Part shown: in pieces, positions 7,254-15,126 of the stretch | Position numbering within the stretch: the stretch's first letter is position 1 | Layout of the letters: the number at the start of each line of letters is the position of its first letter | Assembly: GCA_902797015.1 (NCBI GenBank) | Contig: CADBRG010000225.1 | Location: 1-22,976, forward strand | Reading direction: 5' to 3' | Source of the DNA: an uncultured Lachnospiraceae bacterium | GTDB lineage: Bacteria; Bacillota; Clostridia; Lachnospirales; Lachnospiraceae | Length of the DNA: 22,976 nucleotides | The notes under the pieces: generated by a model | Seen by the model: only the letters and a program-made list of their open reading frames with translations | Database searches by the model: none | Told to the model about the DNA's origin: nothing | Position numbers and translations under genes: made by a program

Positions 7254-8360
7254 ATGACATCCGAAGAAAAATTACAACGTTGTCTGGAGAATCTTCCCGT
7301 AAATGACCGTCGGGATATTCCGGTTCTGTTGCAGCTCATTACTTATTGCGGAGTCTGTGCGGGAATGACGCAAAAGGAAATTCATGAAAGCAATGAGAAG
7401 TTCCAGCAGGCAAAAAAATTCACTTACGATACAATTGGCTATCCGGATGCAGATTATTTCCTGAATCCGGGCGACACCTGCTTTGCAGAAGCGCTTCCGG
7501 TTCGCCGGCCGGGAATCGAATTAAGTGACAATGAGCTGTTTCAGTTCGTTGAGACCTGCAATATGGAACTCGAGGACTATGATGCCATAGCGGAAAACGG
7601 ATGGGATATGTGGAATGTAGGCTATATGTGCCGCATTCAGAACCCGCCGATGACTCCGGAGCAGCTTTTTGCACGCTGGGGACAGCTTGGAGCAAATGGA
7701 GCGGCAAATATCGGAATGATGAAGCAGCTGGGCGTTGAACCGATCATCGGTACGGTCTGCATTACGCCGTTTGATGTGCTGTCCCTGATCAGATCCTTTG
7801 GGGAGTTTGTCATGGATATATATGATGAGCCGGATCGTATCAAAGCTGCCATCGAGCGTATGACCGATGATATGATTGCTTCGACCCTTCAGCAGATGCA
7901 GGGTCATCCGATTAAGCGAATCGGTGTATTCGCAATGCGTTCCGATGCCAACGCAATCTCGCCCGATATCTTTGATGAGTTCTCATTCCCATCTTTGAAA
8001 AAGATGATAAATGCCTTTTGGGAGGCCGGATTTACTTCCATTCTCCATGCAGACGGAAACTGGATCCCGATGCTGGACCGGTTCCATGAGCTGCCGAAAA
8101 ACAGTATTTCTTTTGAATTTGACGGCGTAACAGACTTAAGAGAGGCATACGAGATTATCGGTGGATGGCATTCTATGCGAGGCGATGTAAGCGCTTATCA
8201 GTTGACATACCACACGGAAGATCAGATCCGGGAATACTGCGAGGGGCTGATTACCGATCTGGGAATGAAGGGTGGTTTTATGCTTGGATCCGGATGTGAA
8301 GTGCCGATGTCTGCCAAGGCAGAAAACCTTGCAGCGGTCATCAAATCCGTAAGGGAATAA
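7254..8360 (+). CDS. Uroporphyrinogen decarboxylase-family corrinoid methyltransferase, His-x-Asp type (second)
   Basis: A 368-residue UroD/MtaA-fold protein clearly related to the one at 3476. Shared features are the MELEDYDAIAENGWDMWNVG region, a His265-Ala-Asp267-Gly-Asn-Trp site in place of His-x-Cys, and a C-terminal GSGCEVPMSAKAENL with Cys348. The shared HxD and Cys point to a common metal site and to a substrate-specific subgroup distinct from the MtaA-like protein at 12947. AAGGAGG lies 6 bases before the ATG. It is divergent from the PucR-type regulator and is followed after 80 bases by the CocE/NonD hydrolase, probably in one operon. Transfer of a methyl group from an unknown substrate to a corrinoid protein is inferred. 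Confidence 0.85.
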   Translation: MTSEEKLQRCLENLPVNDRRDIPVLLQLITYCGVCAGMTQKEIHESNEKFQQAKKFTYDTIGYPDADYFLNPGDTCFAEALPVRRPGIELSDNELFQFVETCNMELEDYDAIAENGWDMWNVGYMCRIQNPPMTPEQLFARWGQLGANGAANIGMMKQLGVEPIIGTVCITPFDVLSLIRSFGEFVMDIYDEPDRIKAAIERMTDDMIASTLQQMQGHPIKRIGVFAMRSDANAISPDIFDEFSFPSLKKMINAFWEAGFTSILHADGNWIPMLDRFHELPKNSISFEFDGVTDLREAYEIIGGWHSMRGDVSAYQLTYHTEDQIREYCEGLITDLGMKGGFMLGSGCEVPMSAKAENLAAVIKSVRE

Positions 8361-8440
8361 TTTAAGGAAACATAATTGTGCAGTAGATAGAATGGCAGCA
8401 GGTAACTATCATAAAAAGTCCTGTGAAGAAAGGAGACAAA

Positions 8441-10159
8441 ATGGAAGACAAAGTAATCCGCAAACGCAATTGTTATGGTGAAGAAATCGATGTCATCTAC
8501 AGACATTCTGTACCGCTTGAGGACATCAACACGATCCCGGGTGGATGGGGTTATTATTCCCCGATGAACCAGAAAACTTATGTTAGAGATGGCATCCTGT
8601 GTGAGCAGGACGTAGAGATCACGCTGCGTGACGGTGTGAAGGTTTATGCCGATATCTATCGCCCGGAAGGCGCGAAAGACATTCCGTGTATCCTGGCCTG
8701 GAGTATCTATGGAAAGCGTCCGCATGACATGCCGCGTCCGTGGGCAACCTACGGTGTACCGATGGATGCTATTTCTGACGGTACAAAGTTTGAAGGCCCG
8801 GACCCATACTTCTATTGCCATTATGGCTATGCAGTAGCAAATGTAGATCCGAGAGGCTGTGGTCACTCTGAAGGCGAGATGCCGATTTGGGGCGACACAG
8901 AAGGACAGGACGGATATGATGTCATCGAGTGGCTGTCACAGTGTGAATGGTGCAATGGCAAGATCGGTATGGCCGGTAACTCCATGCTTGCCATGATGCA
9001 GTGGTACATTGCAGCGGAGCAGCCGCCACATCTGGCAGCGATCGCACCGTGGGAAGGTTGTTCTGATATCCTGCGCGAGTTCATGTGCGAAGGCGGAATC
9101 CCGGCGATCGGATTTAATACATTTGTGTATAAAGATCTCGGAAGTGAGTCCCCGGAAGGTCTGATGGAAGATATCCCGGCGATGGCTGTCAAATACCCGG
9201 ATATGAACGGATACTGGAAATCAAAGATCGCAAAATTCGATAAGATCGAAGTGCCGGCATACATTGCGCTTGGCATGAGCCATCTGCATGCAAGAGGAAC
9301 CCTGAACGCGTTCCGCAAGATGAGTTCTAAGAATAAATGGCTGCGCATCCATCGTGAATTTGAGTGGCCGGATGCATACAGCTATGAGATGAAGCATGAT
9401 CTTCTGAAGTTCTTTGACCGTTATCTGAAGAATATCTATAACGGCTGGGAGCTGACCCCGAAAGTACGTCTGGATGTCATGGATGCTTATGACTGTGATT
9501 TCTGCAAGCAGCGTCCGGAAGCGGACTTCCCGATCCCGAGAACGGTTTACAAAAAGCTTTATCTGGATGCCAATGCAAAGACGCTGTCCTACGATGCTTC
9601 CTTTGAGCATACCTGTGACGGATATGATGCACAGACAGGCGAAATGTGCTTTGACATTACATTTGATGAAGATACTGAGATCAGCGGCATGATGAAATTA
9701 AAACTCTGGGCTGAGGCACAGGGTCATGATGAGATGGATCTGTTCATTACAGTACAGAAGCTGTCCGCAGATGGCGCATTCCTTCCGACATGGGTATTCG
9801 GCGAGCGTCATCCGGGTGCATGGGGCAAGATCCGTGCTTCCAGAAGACATCTCGATGAGGAGCTCTCCTCTGATATCCAGCCGGTACTTGCAATGGACCG
9901 TACAGAGAAGCTTTCTCCGGGCGAGATCGTTCCGCTTGAGATTGAGATCTATCCGTACAGCCGTATCTGGCACAAGGGCGAAAAGCTTCGTGTCAGAGTA
10001 GCGGGCCGTTACATCAGAGATCCGTGGTTCGAGCCGTTTAGCTGGGATACAGAAAATGAAGGCCGTCATGTGATCCACACCGGCGGGAATTATGATTCCT
10101 TCCTGCAGATCCCGGTCATCCCGCCAAGATACCAGGCCGGAGATTATGTTTACAGATAA
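8441..10159 (+). CDS. CocE/NonD-family (peptidase S15-like) hydrolase
   Basis: A 572-residue alpha/beta hydrolase with a C-terminal jelly-roll domain (about 370-560), the CocE / X-Pro dipeptidyl-peptidase arrangement. DPRGCGHSEG (137-146) is the family hallmark. Ser181 in GMAGNSMLAMM is the expected nucleophile, and Tyr90 in SIYGK is the likely oxyanion-hole residue. The usual GPWxH stretch is replaced by LRIHREFEWP, so His304 is a candidate for the triad; this is uncertain. The family cleaves esters or amides such as cocaine or X-Pro peptides. No signal peptide is seen. AAGGAG stands 5-6 bases before the ATG at 8441, better than an in-frame ATG 18 bases upstream. It is downstream of a UroD-type methyltransferase, suggesting it prepares or finishes the same substrate. 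Confidence 0.88.
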   Translation: MEDKVIRKRNCYGEEIDVIYRHSVPLEDINTIPGGWGYYSPMNQKTYVRDGILCEQDVEITLRDGVKVYADIYRPEGAKDIPCILAWSIYGKRPHDMPRPWATYGVPMDAISDGTKFEGPDPYFYCHYGYAVANVDPRGCGHSEGEMPIWGDTEGQDGYDVIEWLSQCEWCNGKIGMAGNSMLAMMQWYIAAEQPPHLAAIAPWEGCSDILREFMCEGGIPAIGFNTFVYKDLGSESPEGLMEDIPAMAVKYPDMNGYWKSKIAKFDKIEVPAYIALGMSHLHARGTLNAFRKMSSKNKWLRIHREFEWPDAYSYEMKHDLLKFFDRYLKNIYNGWELTPKVRLDVMDAYDCDFCKQRPEADFPIPRTVYKKLYLDANAKTLSYDASFEHTCDGYDAQTGEMCFDITFDEDTEISGMMKLKLWAEAQGHDEMDLFITVQKLSADGAFLPTWVFGERHPGAWGKIRASRRHLDEELSSDIQPVLAMDRTEKLSPGEIVPLEIEIYPYSRIWHKGEKLRVRVAGRYIRDPWFEPFSWDTENEGRHVIHTGGNYDSFLQIPVIPPRYQAGDYVYR

Positions 10160-10192
10160 CAGATAAAACCACATATAATAAATATGCCCTGT

Positions 10193-10243
10193 AGTTCCCC
10201 GGACAAGACCAGATACCTACTGCCAGGTTTTGCCCGGGGAACT
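10193..10243 (+). terminator. Hairpin after the CocE/NonD hydrolase gene
   Basis: AGTTCCCCGG (10193-10202) and CCGGGGAACT (10234-10243) form a perfect 10-bp stem around a 31-base loop that can itself pair (ACCT/AGGT). A T/G-rich tail follows. The fold is like that at 4616-4660. Confidence 0.6.
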
Positions 10244-10465
10244 GTTGTTGTATTGGAAATGAGTTGGAAAAGCACATTGCGGGCATATTACGGCAGAATC
10301 GCAAAAATGAAACAAAAAAATTACCAACTTTTAAAAAAATATCTGGAACGCTGATTGGTAATTATTGTAGAATTCAATAGAACATGTTGTTATGGCAAAG
10401 ACCTATGGCGTTTATGCAAAATAGTTTGCAGGCAAAAACAGCATAGGCTGACTGGCAAATGGGTC

Positions 10466-10493
10466 AGAAAGCGTCGGGGAACCGGCGCTTTCT
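10466..10493 (+). promoter_or_regulatory. Strong leader hairpin just upstream of the activator gene
   Basis: AGAAAGCGTCGG pairs with CCGGCGCTTTCT over 12 bp (one G-T wobble) with a GGAA loop. It ends 12 bases before the AAAGG ribosome site. It may stabilise or attenuate the mRNA; a poor T tail argues against a full terminator. Confidence 0.5.
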
Positions 10494-10518
10494 GTGTATA
10501 TTACGAAAGGCGGCAGAT

Positions 10519-12021
10519 ATGAAGCATACATTTAAAGGACAGTCTGACTCAGTACAGAAAAGCCTGTTGGAGCAGCTCCAGGAAAAAGGTATTTTTATTC
10601 CTGCTGACTGTGGCGGAATCGGACGCTGCGGGAAGTGTCGGGTACAGTTTCTTTCCGGCGCGCCGGAAGCTTCGGATGATGATCAGGAAATCTTTGACCA
10701 GGCACAGCTGGATGCCGGATGGAGGCTTGCATGTAAAGCATTCCCGGAAGGCGAATATGAGATCGCGTGGGAACAGGCCGAAGATGAGATGGAAGTAGCG
10801 ACTGACTTTGCGGCAGGTGCGGATGATGCAGGAGCGGATGCACGTGTTGATGACAGCGGTATTGAAGCGAGTGATCCGGTTATAGCGATTGATATCGGAA
10901 CAACGACACTGGCAGCTTCTTTGGTAGATCGCGCGTCAGGGAAAGTACTGGATACAAAGACGTCTGTCAATCATCAGCGTTCGTTCGGCGCGGACGTCAT
11001 TGCCAGAATCCAGGCTTCCGTAAATGGTATGCGGGATGAGCTGCAGGATTCGATCAAAAAGGACCTGACTGGCCTGGTTTCTAATCTCGGACAGGACTTT
11101 TCAAGTGTTCCGGTTATCATCTCAGGTAATACGACGATGGAGCATCTGCTTTTGGGCCTGCCTTGTGACACGCTTGGTGTGGCACCGTATACACCGGTTG
11201 ATATTTCTCTGCACCAGGAAGACAATATGCTGATCCTGCCGGGCATCAGCACCTATGTCGGCGCGGATATCGTCAGTGGTATCATTGCCTGCGGCATGGA
11301 TCAGAGTGAAGAGGTCAGCCTTCTGATCGACCTTGGTACCAATGGAGAGATGGCGATTGGAAACAAGGACCGGATCCTGGTGGCTTCGACTGCAGCGGGG
11401 CCGGCGTTTGAAGGCGGAAACATCAGCTGCGGCGTAGCGGGTATTCCGGGTGCAGTCAGCTCTGTAACCGTTGAAAAAGACGGCGATGATGTGTCTGTTT
11501 CCTATCAGACGATCGGAAACAAACCGCCGGTCGGACTCTGCGGAACCGGTGTTATGGAAGTGACATACGAGCTAGTCAAAACAGAGATCGTGGATGAGAC
11601 CGGTATGATGGATGAAGACTACGAAGATGACGGCTTCCCAATCGCAGAAAACGTAACCTTCAGCGATCAGGACGTGCGTGAAGTACAGCTTGCGAAATCC
11701 GCGATCCGCGCAGGTGCGGAAACGCTGATGGAAGAGTTTGGTGTGGAATATGCTGGGGTTGCACACCTCTACATTGCGGGCGGCTTCGGACAGAAGATCA
11801 ATCTTGAAAAGGCGGCCGGGATCGGCATGTTGCCGGAAGAGCTTCTCGACAGAACAAAAGCTGTCGGCAACAGCTCTCTTGCAGGTGCGGTCATGATCGC
11901 AAAAGACGGTGCGTTAAGAGAGCGGTTTGCACATGTGGCAGATTATGCTGACGAAGTCAGCCTCACGGGCAATCCGACATTTAACGATCTGTATATGGAA
12001 TATATGATGTTCGGAGAATAA
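10519..12021 (+). CDS. Corrinoid activation protein, 2Fe-2S ferredoxin plus ASKHA ATPase (RACo/DUF4445 type)
   Basis: A 500-residue protein. The N-terminal ferredoxin domain has Cys31, Cys37, Cys40 (DCGGIGRCGKC) and Cys72 (RLACKAF), the plant-type 2Fe-2S pattern. After an acidic linker (about 95-118) comes the ASKHA part, with VIAIDIGTTTLAASLVD, LLIDLGTNGEMAIGN and an AGGFGQKINLEKA end. Such enzymes use ATP to drive reduction of inactive Co(II) corrinoid to Co(I) on methyltransferase corrinoid proteins. It is shorter than typical members of about 600 or more residues, so part of the middle region is reduced. The ATG at 10519 follows AAAGG by 8 bases; an upstream ATG lies before the leader hairpin. 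It is 58 bases from the DUF2284 gene, likely co-transcribed. Confidence 0.9.
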   Translation: MKHTFKGQSDSVQKSLLEQLQEKGIFIPADCGGIGRCGKCRVQFLSGAPEASDDDQEIFDQAQLDAGWRLACKAFPEGEYEIAWEQAEDEMEVATDFAAGADDAGADARVDDSGIEASDPVIAIDIGTTTLAASLVDRASGKVLDTKTSVNHQRSFGADVIARIQASVNGMRDELQDSIKKDLTGLVSNLGQDFSSVPVIISGNTTMEHLLLGLPCDTLGVAPYTPVDISLHQEDNMLILPGISTYVGADIVSGIIACGMDQSEEVSLLIDLGTNGEMAIGNKDRILVASTAAGPAFEGGNISCGVAGIPGAVSSVTVEKDGDDVSVSYQTIGNKPPVGLCGTGVMEVTYELVKTEIVDETGMMDEDYEDDGFPIAENVTFSDQDVREVQLAKSAIRAGAETLMEEFGVEYAGVAHLYIAGGFGQKINLEKAAGIGMLPEELLDRTKAVGNSSLAGAVMIAKDGALRERFAHVADYADEVSLTGNPTFNDLYMEYMMFGE

Positions 12022-12079
12022 GCTCCTGTGACGCAACGGAGCAGCACGTCAGCTTATGTGTAAAGAATAGGAGGGGAAC

Positions 12080-12613
12080 ATGACAAAGGAATTAGCAATT
12101 AAACTAGCCGAAGAAGCAGGCTTTTCCCATAGCGGTATTTTCCCGACAGAGAAGCTGCGCTTCCTGCCGGAGGTTCGGGACATGTGTGCGGCTGACAGAT
12201 GCCAGATGTATGATAAATGCTGGAGCTGCCCGCCGGGTTGCGGGACACTTGATGACAGCAGAGAACAGGCAAAACAGTTTAACTGGGGTGTCTTACTTCA
12301 GATGACAGGCGATATGGAAGATGACTTTGATGTTGAGACCATGATGGAGACAGAGGAAAACCTGAAGACTGCTCTGACAAAATTCCTGGAGCTTGTACCG
12401 GAAGGAGAGAAACGTCTTGCGATGTCTGCCGGCGCCTGCACAATCTGTAAAGAGTGTACCTATCCGGATGCACCATGTCGTTTCCCGGAGAAGATGCACA
12501 GTTCTATGGAAGCATATGGCCTGGTCGTGTCAGAGGTTTGTCAGCTGGCGGATACGCCTTACTATTACGGACCGTGCACGATGACATATACCTGTTGCGT
12601 ACTATTCGAGTAG
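12080..12613 (+). CDS. DUF2284 predicted metal-binding (Cys-rich) protein
   Basis: A 177-residue cytoplasmic protein with many cysteines: 36, 41, 47, 50 and 54 in CWSCPPGCG, then a ferredoxin-like set 120, 123, 126, 133 (CTICKECTYPDAPC), and a final YGPCTMTYTCCVLFE. The pattern fits the DUF2284 family of predicted metal or Fe-S proteins. AGGAGG is 5 bases before the ATG. It follows the corrinoid activator and precedes a terminator, so it may help electron transfer to, or metal handling by, the activator. That role is inferred from position only. Confidence 0.87.
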   Translation: MTKELAIKLAEEAGFSHSGIFPTEKLRFLPEVRDMCAADRCQMYDKCWSCPPGCGTLDDSREQAKQFNWGVLLQMTGDMEDDFDVETMMETEENLKTALTKFLELVPEGEKRLAMSAGACTICKECTYPDAPCRFPEKMHSSMEAYGLVVSEVCQLADTPYYYGPCTMTYTCCVLFE

Positions 12614-12946
12614 TGTAGTGCAGGTAACGGTGTTTTCGAGGGTATAATGCTGTTGATATGCGAAAAATAGAAAAAAATTTGGGTTTTTCGGAAGTCTTTC
12701 TCAGAGAGGAAGGCTTCTTTTTTCAGAATTCTAGGGAGATTGTGTGTTTGAAAGCTGACAGGAATAACAGTTTCACATTACAATATGCATGGTTGTTATG
12801 CCTGCCTGAAACAAATAAGTAAAAAAAATACCATAATCGTAATTTTTGTACAAAACGATGAATGGTAAATATTATAGTATATGATCATCAAAACAAATCG
12901 GTTGAAAACGCTGTGACGTTAATAAAACAGAATGGAGGAAAAACGT
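12614..12946 (+). promoter_or_regulatory. Intergenic region with terminator and promoter for the MtaA-like gene
   Basis: This 333-base gap has no gene. It holds the terminator at 12691-12723, a TGTTATG element (12794-12800) and a probable promoter TTGTAC (12846-12851)-18-TATTAT (12870-12875). AACAAATCGG (12892-12901) also occurs ahead of the gene at 3476. Confidence 0.5.
12691..12723 (+). terminator. Rho-independent terminator of the activator/DUF2284 unit
   Basis: GAAGTCTTTC pairs with GGAAGGCTTC (10 bp with G-T pairs), a 7-base loop, then six T. Confidence 0.85.
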
Positions 12947-13957
12947 ATGAGCAGAGATATGAACAAATGGATCGATGATATGCTGGCAGCAGAGAAAAAG
13001 CAGGCAGTTCCGGTATTGACATTCCCGTCCGTTCAGATGATGGATGGCATTACAGTTGATGACCTGGTACGCAATGCGGATCTGCAGGCAAAAGGAATGC
13101 AGATCATTGCTGAGAGAACACCCTGTGGTGCAGCATTGAGCTATATGGATCTTTCTGTGGAAGCAGAGGCGTTTGGTTCTACGATCCGTTATTCAGATGA
13201 TGATGTTCCGACCGTAATCGGTGCGATCCTTTCTGAACCGGAAGATGCAGAAGCACTTGAGGTACCGGAAGTGGGTGCAGGCAGAACCGGCAACAGCATC
13301 GAAGCAGTTCGTATCGCAGCACAGAATATTACAGACCGCCCGATCCTTGCAGGTGTCATTGGCCCGTTCTCTCTGGCAGGAAGACTTCTTGATGTAACAG
13401 AAGCACTCTTCCTTTGCTATGATGAGCCGGAAATGGTACATGAGACCTTAAAGAAAGTAACAGAATTCCAGATCAAATATATCCTGGCATATAAAGAAGC
13501 CGGTGCTGACGGTGTTGTAATGGCTGAGCCGCTCGCGGGTCTGCTTTCCGAAGATCTTGCAGAAGAATTCTCTGCTGAATATGTAAAACAGATCGTAGAA
13601 GCAGTTCAGGATGACAACTTCATCGTTGTATATCACAACTGTGGTAACTCCACGATCGCAACCATCGATTCCATCGTAAACAACGGCTGCCGTGTATTCC
13701 ACTTCGGTAACGCGATCGATATGGAAGAGATGATGCCGCTGATCCCGGAAAATTGCGTTGCAATGGGTAACGTAGACCCGTCCAGCGAGTTCCGCAACGG
13801 TACACCGGAGAGCATCTACAAAGCAACCACAGAACTGATGGAGAAATGCTGCAAGTATCCGAACTTTGTGATCTCATCAGGCTGCGACATTCCGCCGCTG
13901 TCACCGTGGGAGAACATTGATGCATTCTTCAAGGCAGTAGAGGATTTCTACGCATAA
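12947..13957 (+). CDS. MtaA/MtbA-like UroD-family methyltransferase, His-x-Cys...Cys zinc site
   Basis: A 336-residue UroD-fold protein. The zinc site of methylcobamide:coenzyme M methyltransferases is complete: His230-Asn-Cys232 (VVYHNCGNS) and Cys313 (ISSGCDIPP). Other marks are VMAEPLAGLLS and the VIGPFSLAGRL segment. Archaeal relatives pass a corrinoid-bound methyl group to coenzyme M. Clostridia normally lack that thiol, so the acceptor here is unknown. The ATG at 12947 is preferred because GGAGG (12934-12938) is 8 bases upstream; the ATG at 12932 overlaps that ribosome site. It has its own promoter and is followed after 78 bases by cobO. Confidence 0.87.
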   Translation: MSRDMNKWIDDMLAAEKKQAVPVLTFPSVQMMDGITVDDLVRNADLQAKGMQIIAERTPCGAALSYMDLSVEAEAFGSTIRYSDDDVPTVIGAILSEPEDAEALEVPEVGAGRTGNSIEAVRIAAQNITDRPILAGVIGPFSLAGRLLDVTEALFLCYDEPEMVHETLKKVTEFQIKYILAYKEAGADGVVMAEPLAGLLSEDLAEEFSAEYVKQIVEAVQDDNFIVVYHNCGNSTIATIDSIVNNGCRVFHFGNAIDMEEMMPLIPENCVAMGNVDPSSEFRNGTPESIYKATTELMEKCCKYPNFVISSGCDIPPLSPWENIDAFFKAVEDFYA

Positions 13958-14035
13958 AGACCGGCTCGATACATATGGTCATTTCGAAAGGGATTGACTT
14001 ATGGTAGTATAGTGAATGCAGACAGGAGGAAAACC

Positions 14036-14560
14036 ATGAAAGGCTGTATTCACATTTACACAGGAAACGGAAAAGGGAAAACCTCTGCCGCGACCGGACT
14101 TGCGGTTCGCTTTGCGGGAACGGGCGGCAGAGTGCTTTTTGCCCAGTTTTTAAAAGATGGAAAATCCGGAGAACTCTCTGTGCTCGAATCGATCGACGGG
14201 ATCGATGTCGATGTCTGCAGAGAGTGCTTTGGGTTCTCTTTTGCCATGTCAGAGGAAACCAGGCAGCAGGCCGGCGTGGCCTATACAGAATACCTCAGAC
14301 GGATCCTGAAGCGGGCGGTCGATGAAACATATGGGCTTTTGGTGCTCGATGAGATCATCGCGACCTGTAACCAGGGGTTTGTTGCACAGGCTGAACTGGT
14401 CGATTTTCTCAAGAACAAACCGGAGGAACTGGAGGTTGTTCTGACGGGCAGAAATCCGACGCCGGAACTGACTGAACTGGCAGATTATGTCTCCGAGATC
14501 AGGAAGGTAAAACACCCATATGATCAGGGGATCCTGGCGCGCAAAGGGATTGAGTATTAG
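14036..14560 (+). CDS. cobO: Cob(I)yrinic acid a,c-diamide adenosyltransferase CobO
   Basis: A 174-residue cytoplasmic enzyme that adds the 5'-deoxyadenosyl group from ATP to reduced corrinoid. The P-loop GNGKGKTS (residues 10-17) follows a beta strand starting MKGCIHIYT, and LLVLDEIIATCNQGF is the Walker B-like part. It ends DYVSEIRKVKHPYDQGILAR, typical of CobO/BtuR. The ATG at 14036 has AGGAGG upstream; an earlier in-frame ATG at 13994 lacks one. It lies between the MtaA-like gene and the riboswitch-led import operon. It may be read together with the former, as I saw no terminator between them. Confidence 0.93.
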   Translation: MKGCIHIYTGNGKGKTSAATGLAVRFAGTGGRVLFAQFLKDGKSGELSVLESIDGIDVDVCRECFGFSFAMSEETRQQAGVAYTEYLRRILKRAVDETYGLLVLDEIIATCNQGFVAQAELVDFLKNKPEELEVVLTGRNPTPELTELADYVSEIRKVKHPYDQGILARKGIEY

Positions 14561-14734
14561 ACATAACATATCGATATTATATGATGATAATATCTTATGG
14601 AATACCGATTGTATTTTGCATTACAAAATGCTATAATCGATGACATCGGAGCATGGGTTTTTACGTGCTTCTGAAAACAGAATAAATAACGATCTGCAGG
14701 TGGCTGGCAGTTATCGGATGTCGTGGTTTAAAGA
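14561..14734 (+). promoter_or_regulatory. Promoter and possible operator of the import operon
   Basis: A promoter TTGTAT (14609-14614)-17-TATAAT (14632-14637) precedes the riboswitch. Just upstream lies a perfect 8-bp inverted repeat GATATTAT-ATGATG-ATAATATC (14573-14594), reminiscent of metal-regulator (Fur-type) boxes, or possibly a weak terminator for cobO. No gene is seen here. Confidence 0.7.
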
Positions 14735-14945
14735 TGTGCATTCGGCAGCTGTTCGGCTGAAAACGGGAATCCGGTGAGAATCCGGAACGATGCCGTCACT
14801 GTGTACGGGAGCAGCTCTCATCACGGGAGACTTTGTACGGTTTGCGAAAGCGGACCGGCAAACAGTCTGCGTGATCCAATCACTGGGAAACCGGGAAGAG
14901 AGAGCATTGCGATGAACGAAGTCAGGAGACCTGCCTGCAGAGAAT
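14735..14945 (+). promoter_or_regulatory. Cobalamin (B12) riboswitch
   Basis: The core is clear: TGAAAACGGGAATCCGGTGA and GAATCCGGAACGATGCCGTC followed by ACTGTG at about 14757-14802, then a variable arm and the B12 box GTCAGGAGACCTGCC (14921-14935). The ends are approximate. Cobalamin binding is expected to lower expression of the transporter genes that follow. Confidence 0.93.
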
Positions 14946-15031
14946 GAACAATATATCGTGCAGATATGAAGGGTTCGTGTTTGCCCGATGTGCGAAGTGA
15001 TTTGCGGTCCACAGATTACGGTTCAGATGCA

Positions 15032-15078
15032 GCAGAGTTCTTTTGGTTTGCAAAAGGATTTTGTCTGCGGGATTTTTT
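15032..15078 (+). terminator. Expression-platform terminator of the riboswitch
   Basis: GCAGA (15032-15036) pairs with TCTGC (15064-15068) around an inner CTTTTG/CAAAAG stem, then GGGATTTTTT. Its place between the B12 box and the receptor gene fits transcription attenuation; the alternative anti-terminator fold was not worked out. Confidence 0.6.
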
Positions 15079-15126
15079 GGTGACGGCTGCAATGGCAGCT
15101 GTTTTTGTTTTATTAGGAAGAAAATT

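Larger units (their letters stand above)
10160..10518 (+). promoter_or_regulatory. Intergenic region and leader before the corrinoid activator gene
   Basis: This 359-base gap has no supported gene. It starts with a hairpin (10193-10243), then an AT-rich stretch with no promoter I can state firmly; TAGAAT near 10365 lacks a good -35. TGTTATGGCA (10388-10397) resembles sequences ahead of other cluster genes. It ends with a strong hairpin (10466-10493) just before the ribosome site. Confidence 0.4.

Noticed and set aside
14000..14010. Promoter-like TTGACT...TATAGT before cobO
   Set aside because: The boxes are only about 8 bases apart, too close for sigma-70 promoters.
15043..15126. Upstream extension of the receptor lipoprotein
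   Set aside because: It would start inside the riboswitch terminator and would place extra residues before a normal signal peptide.
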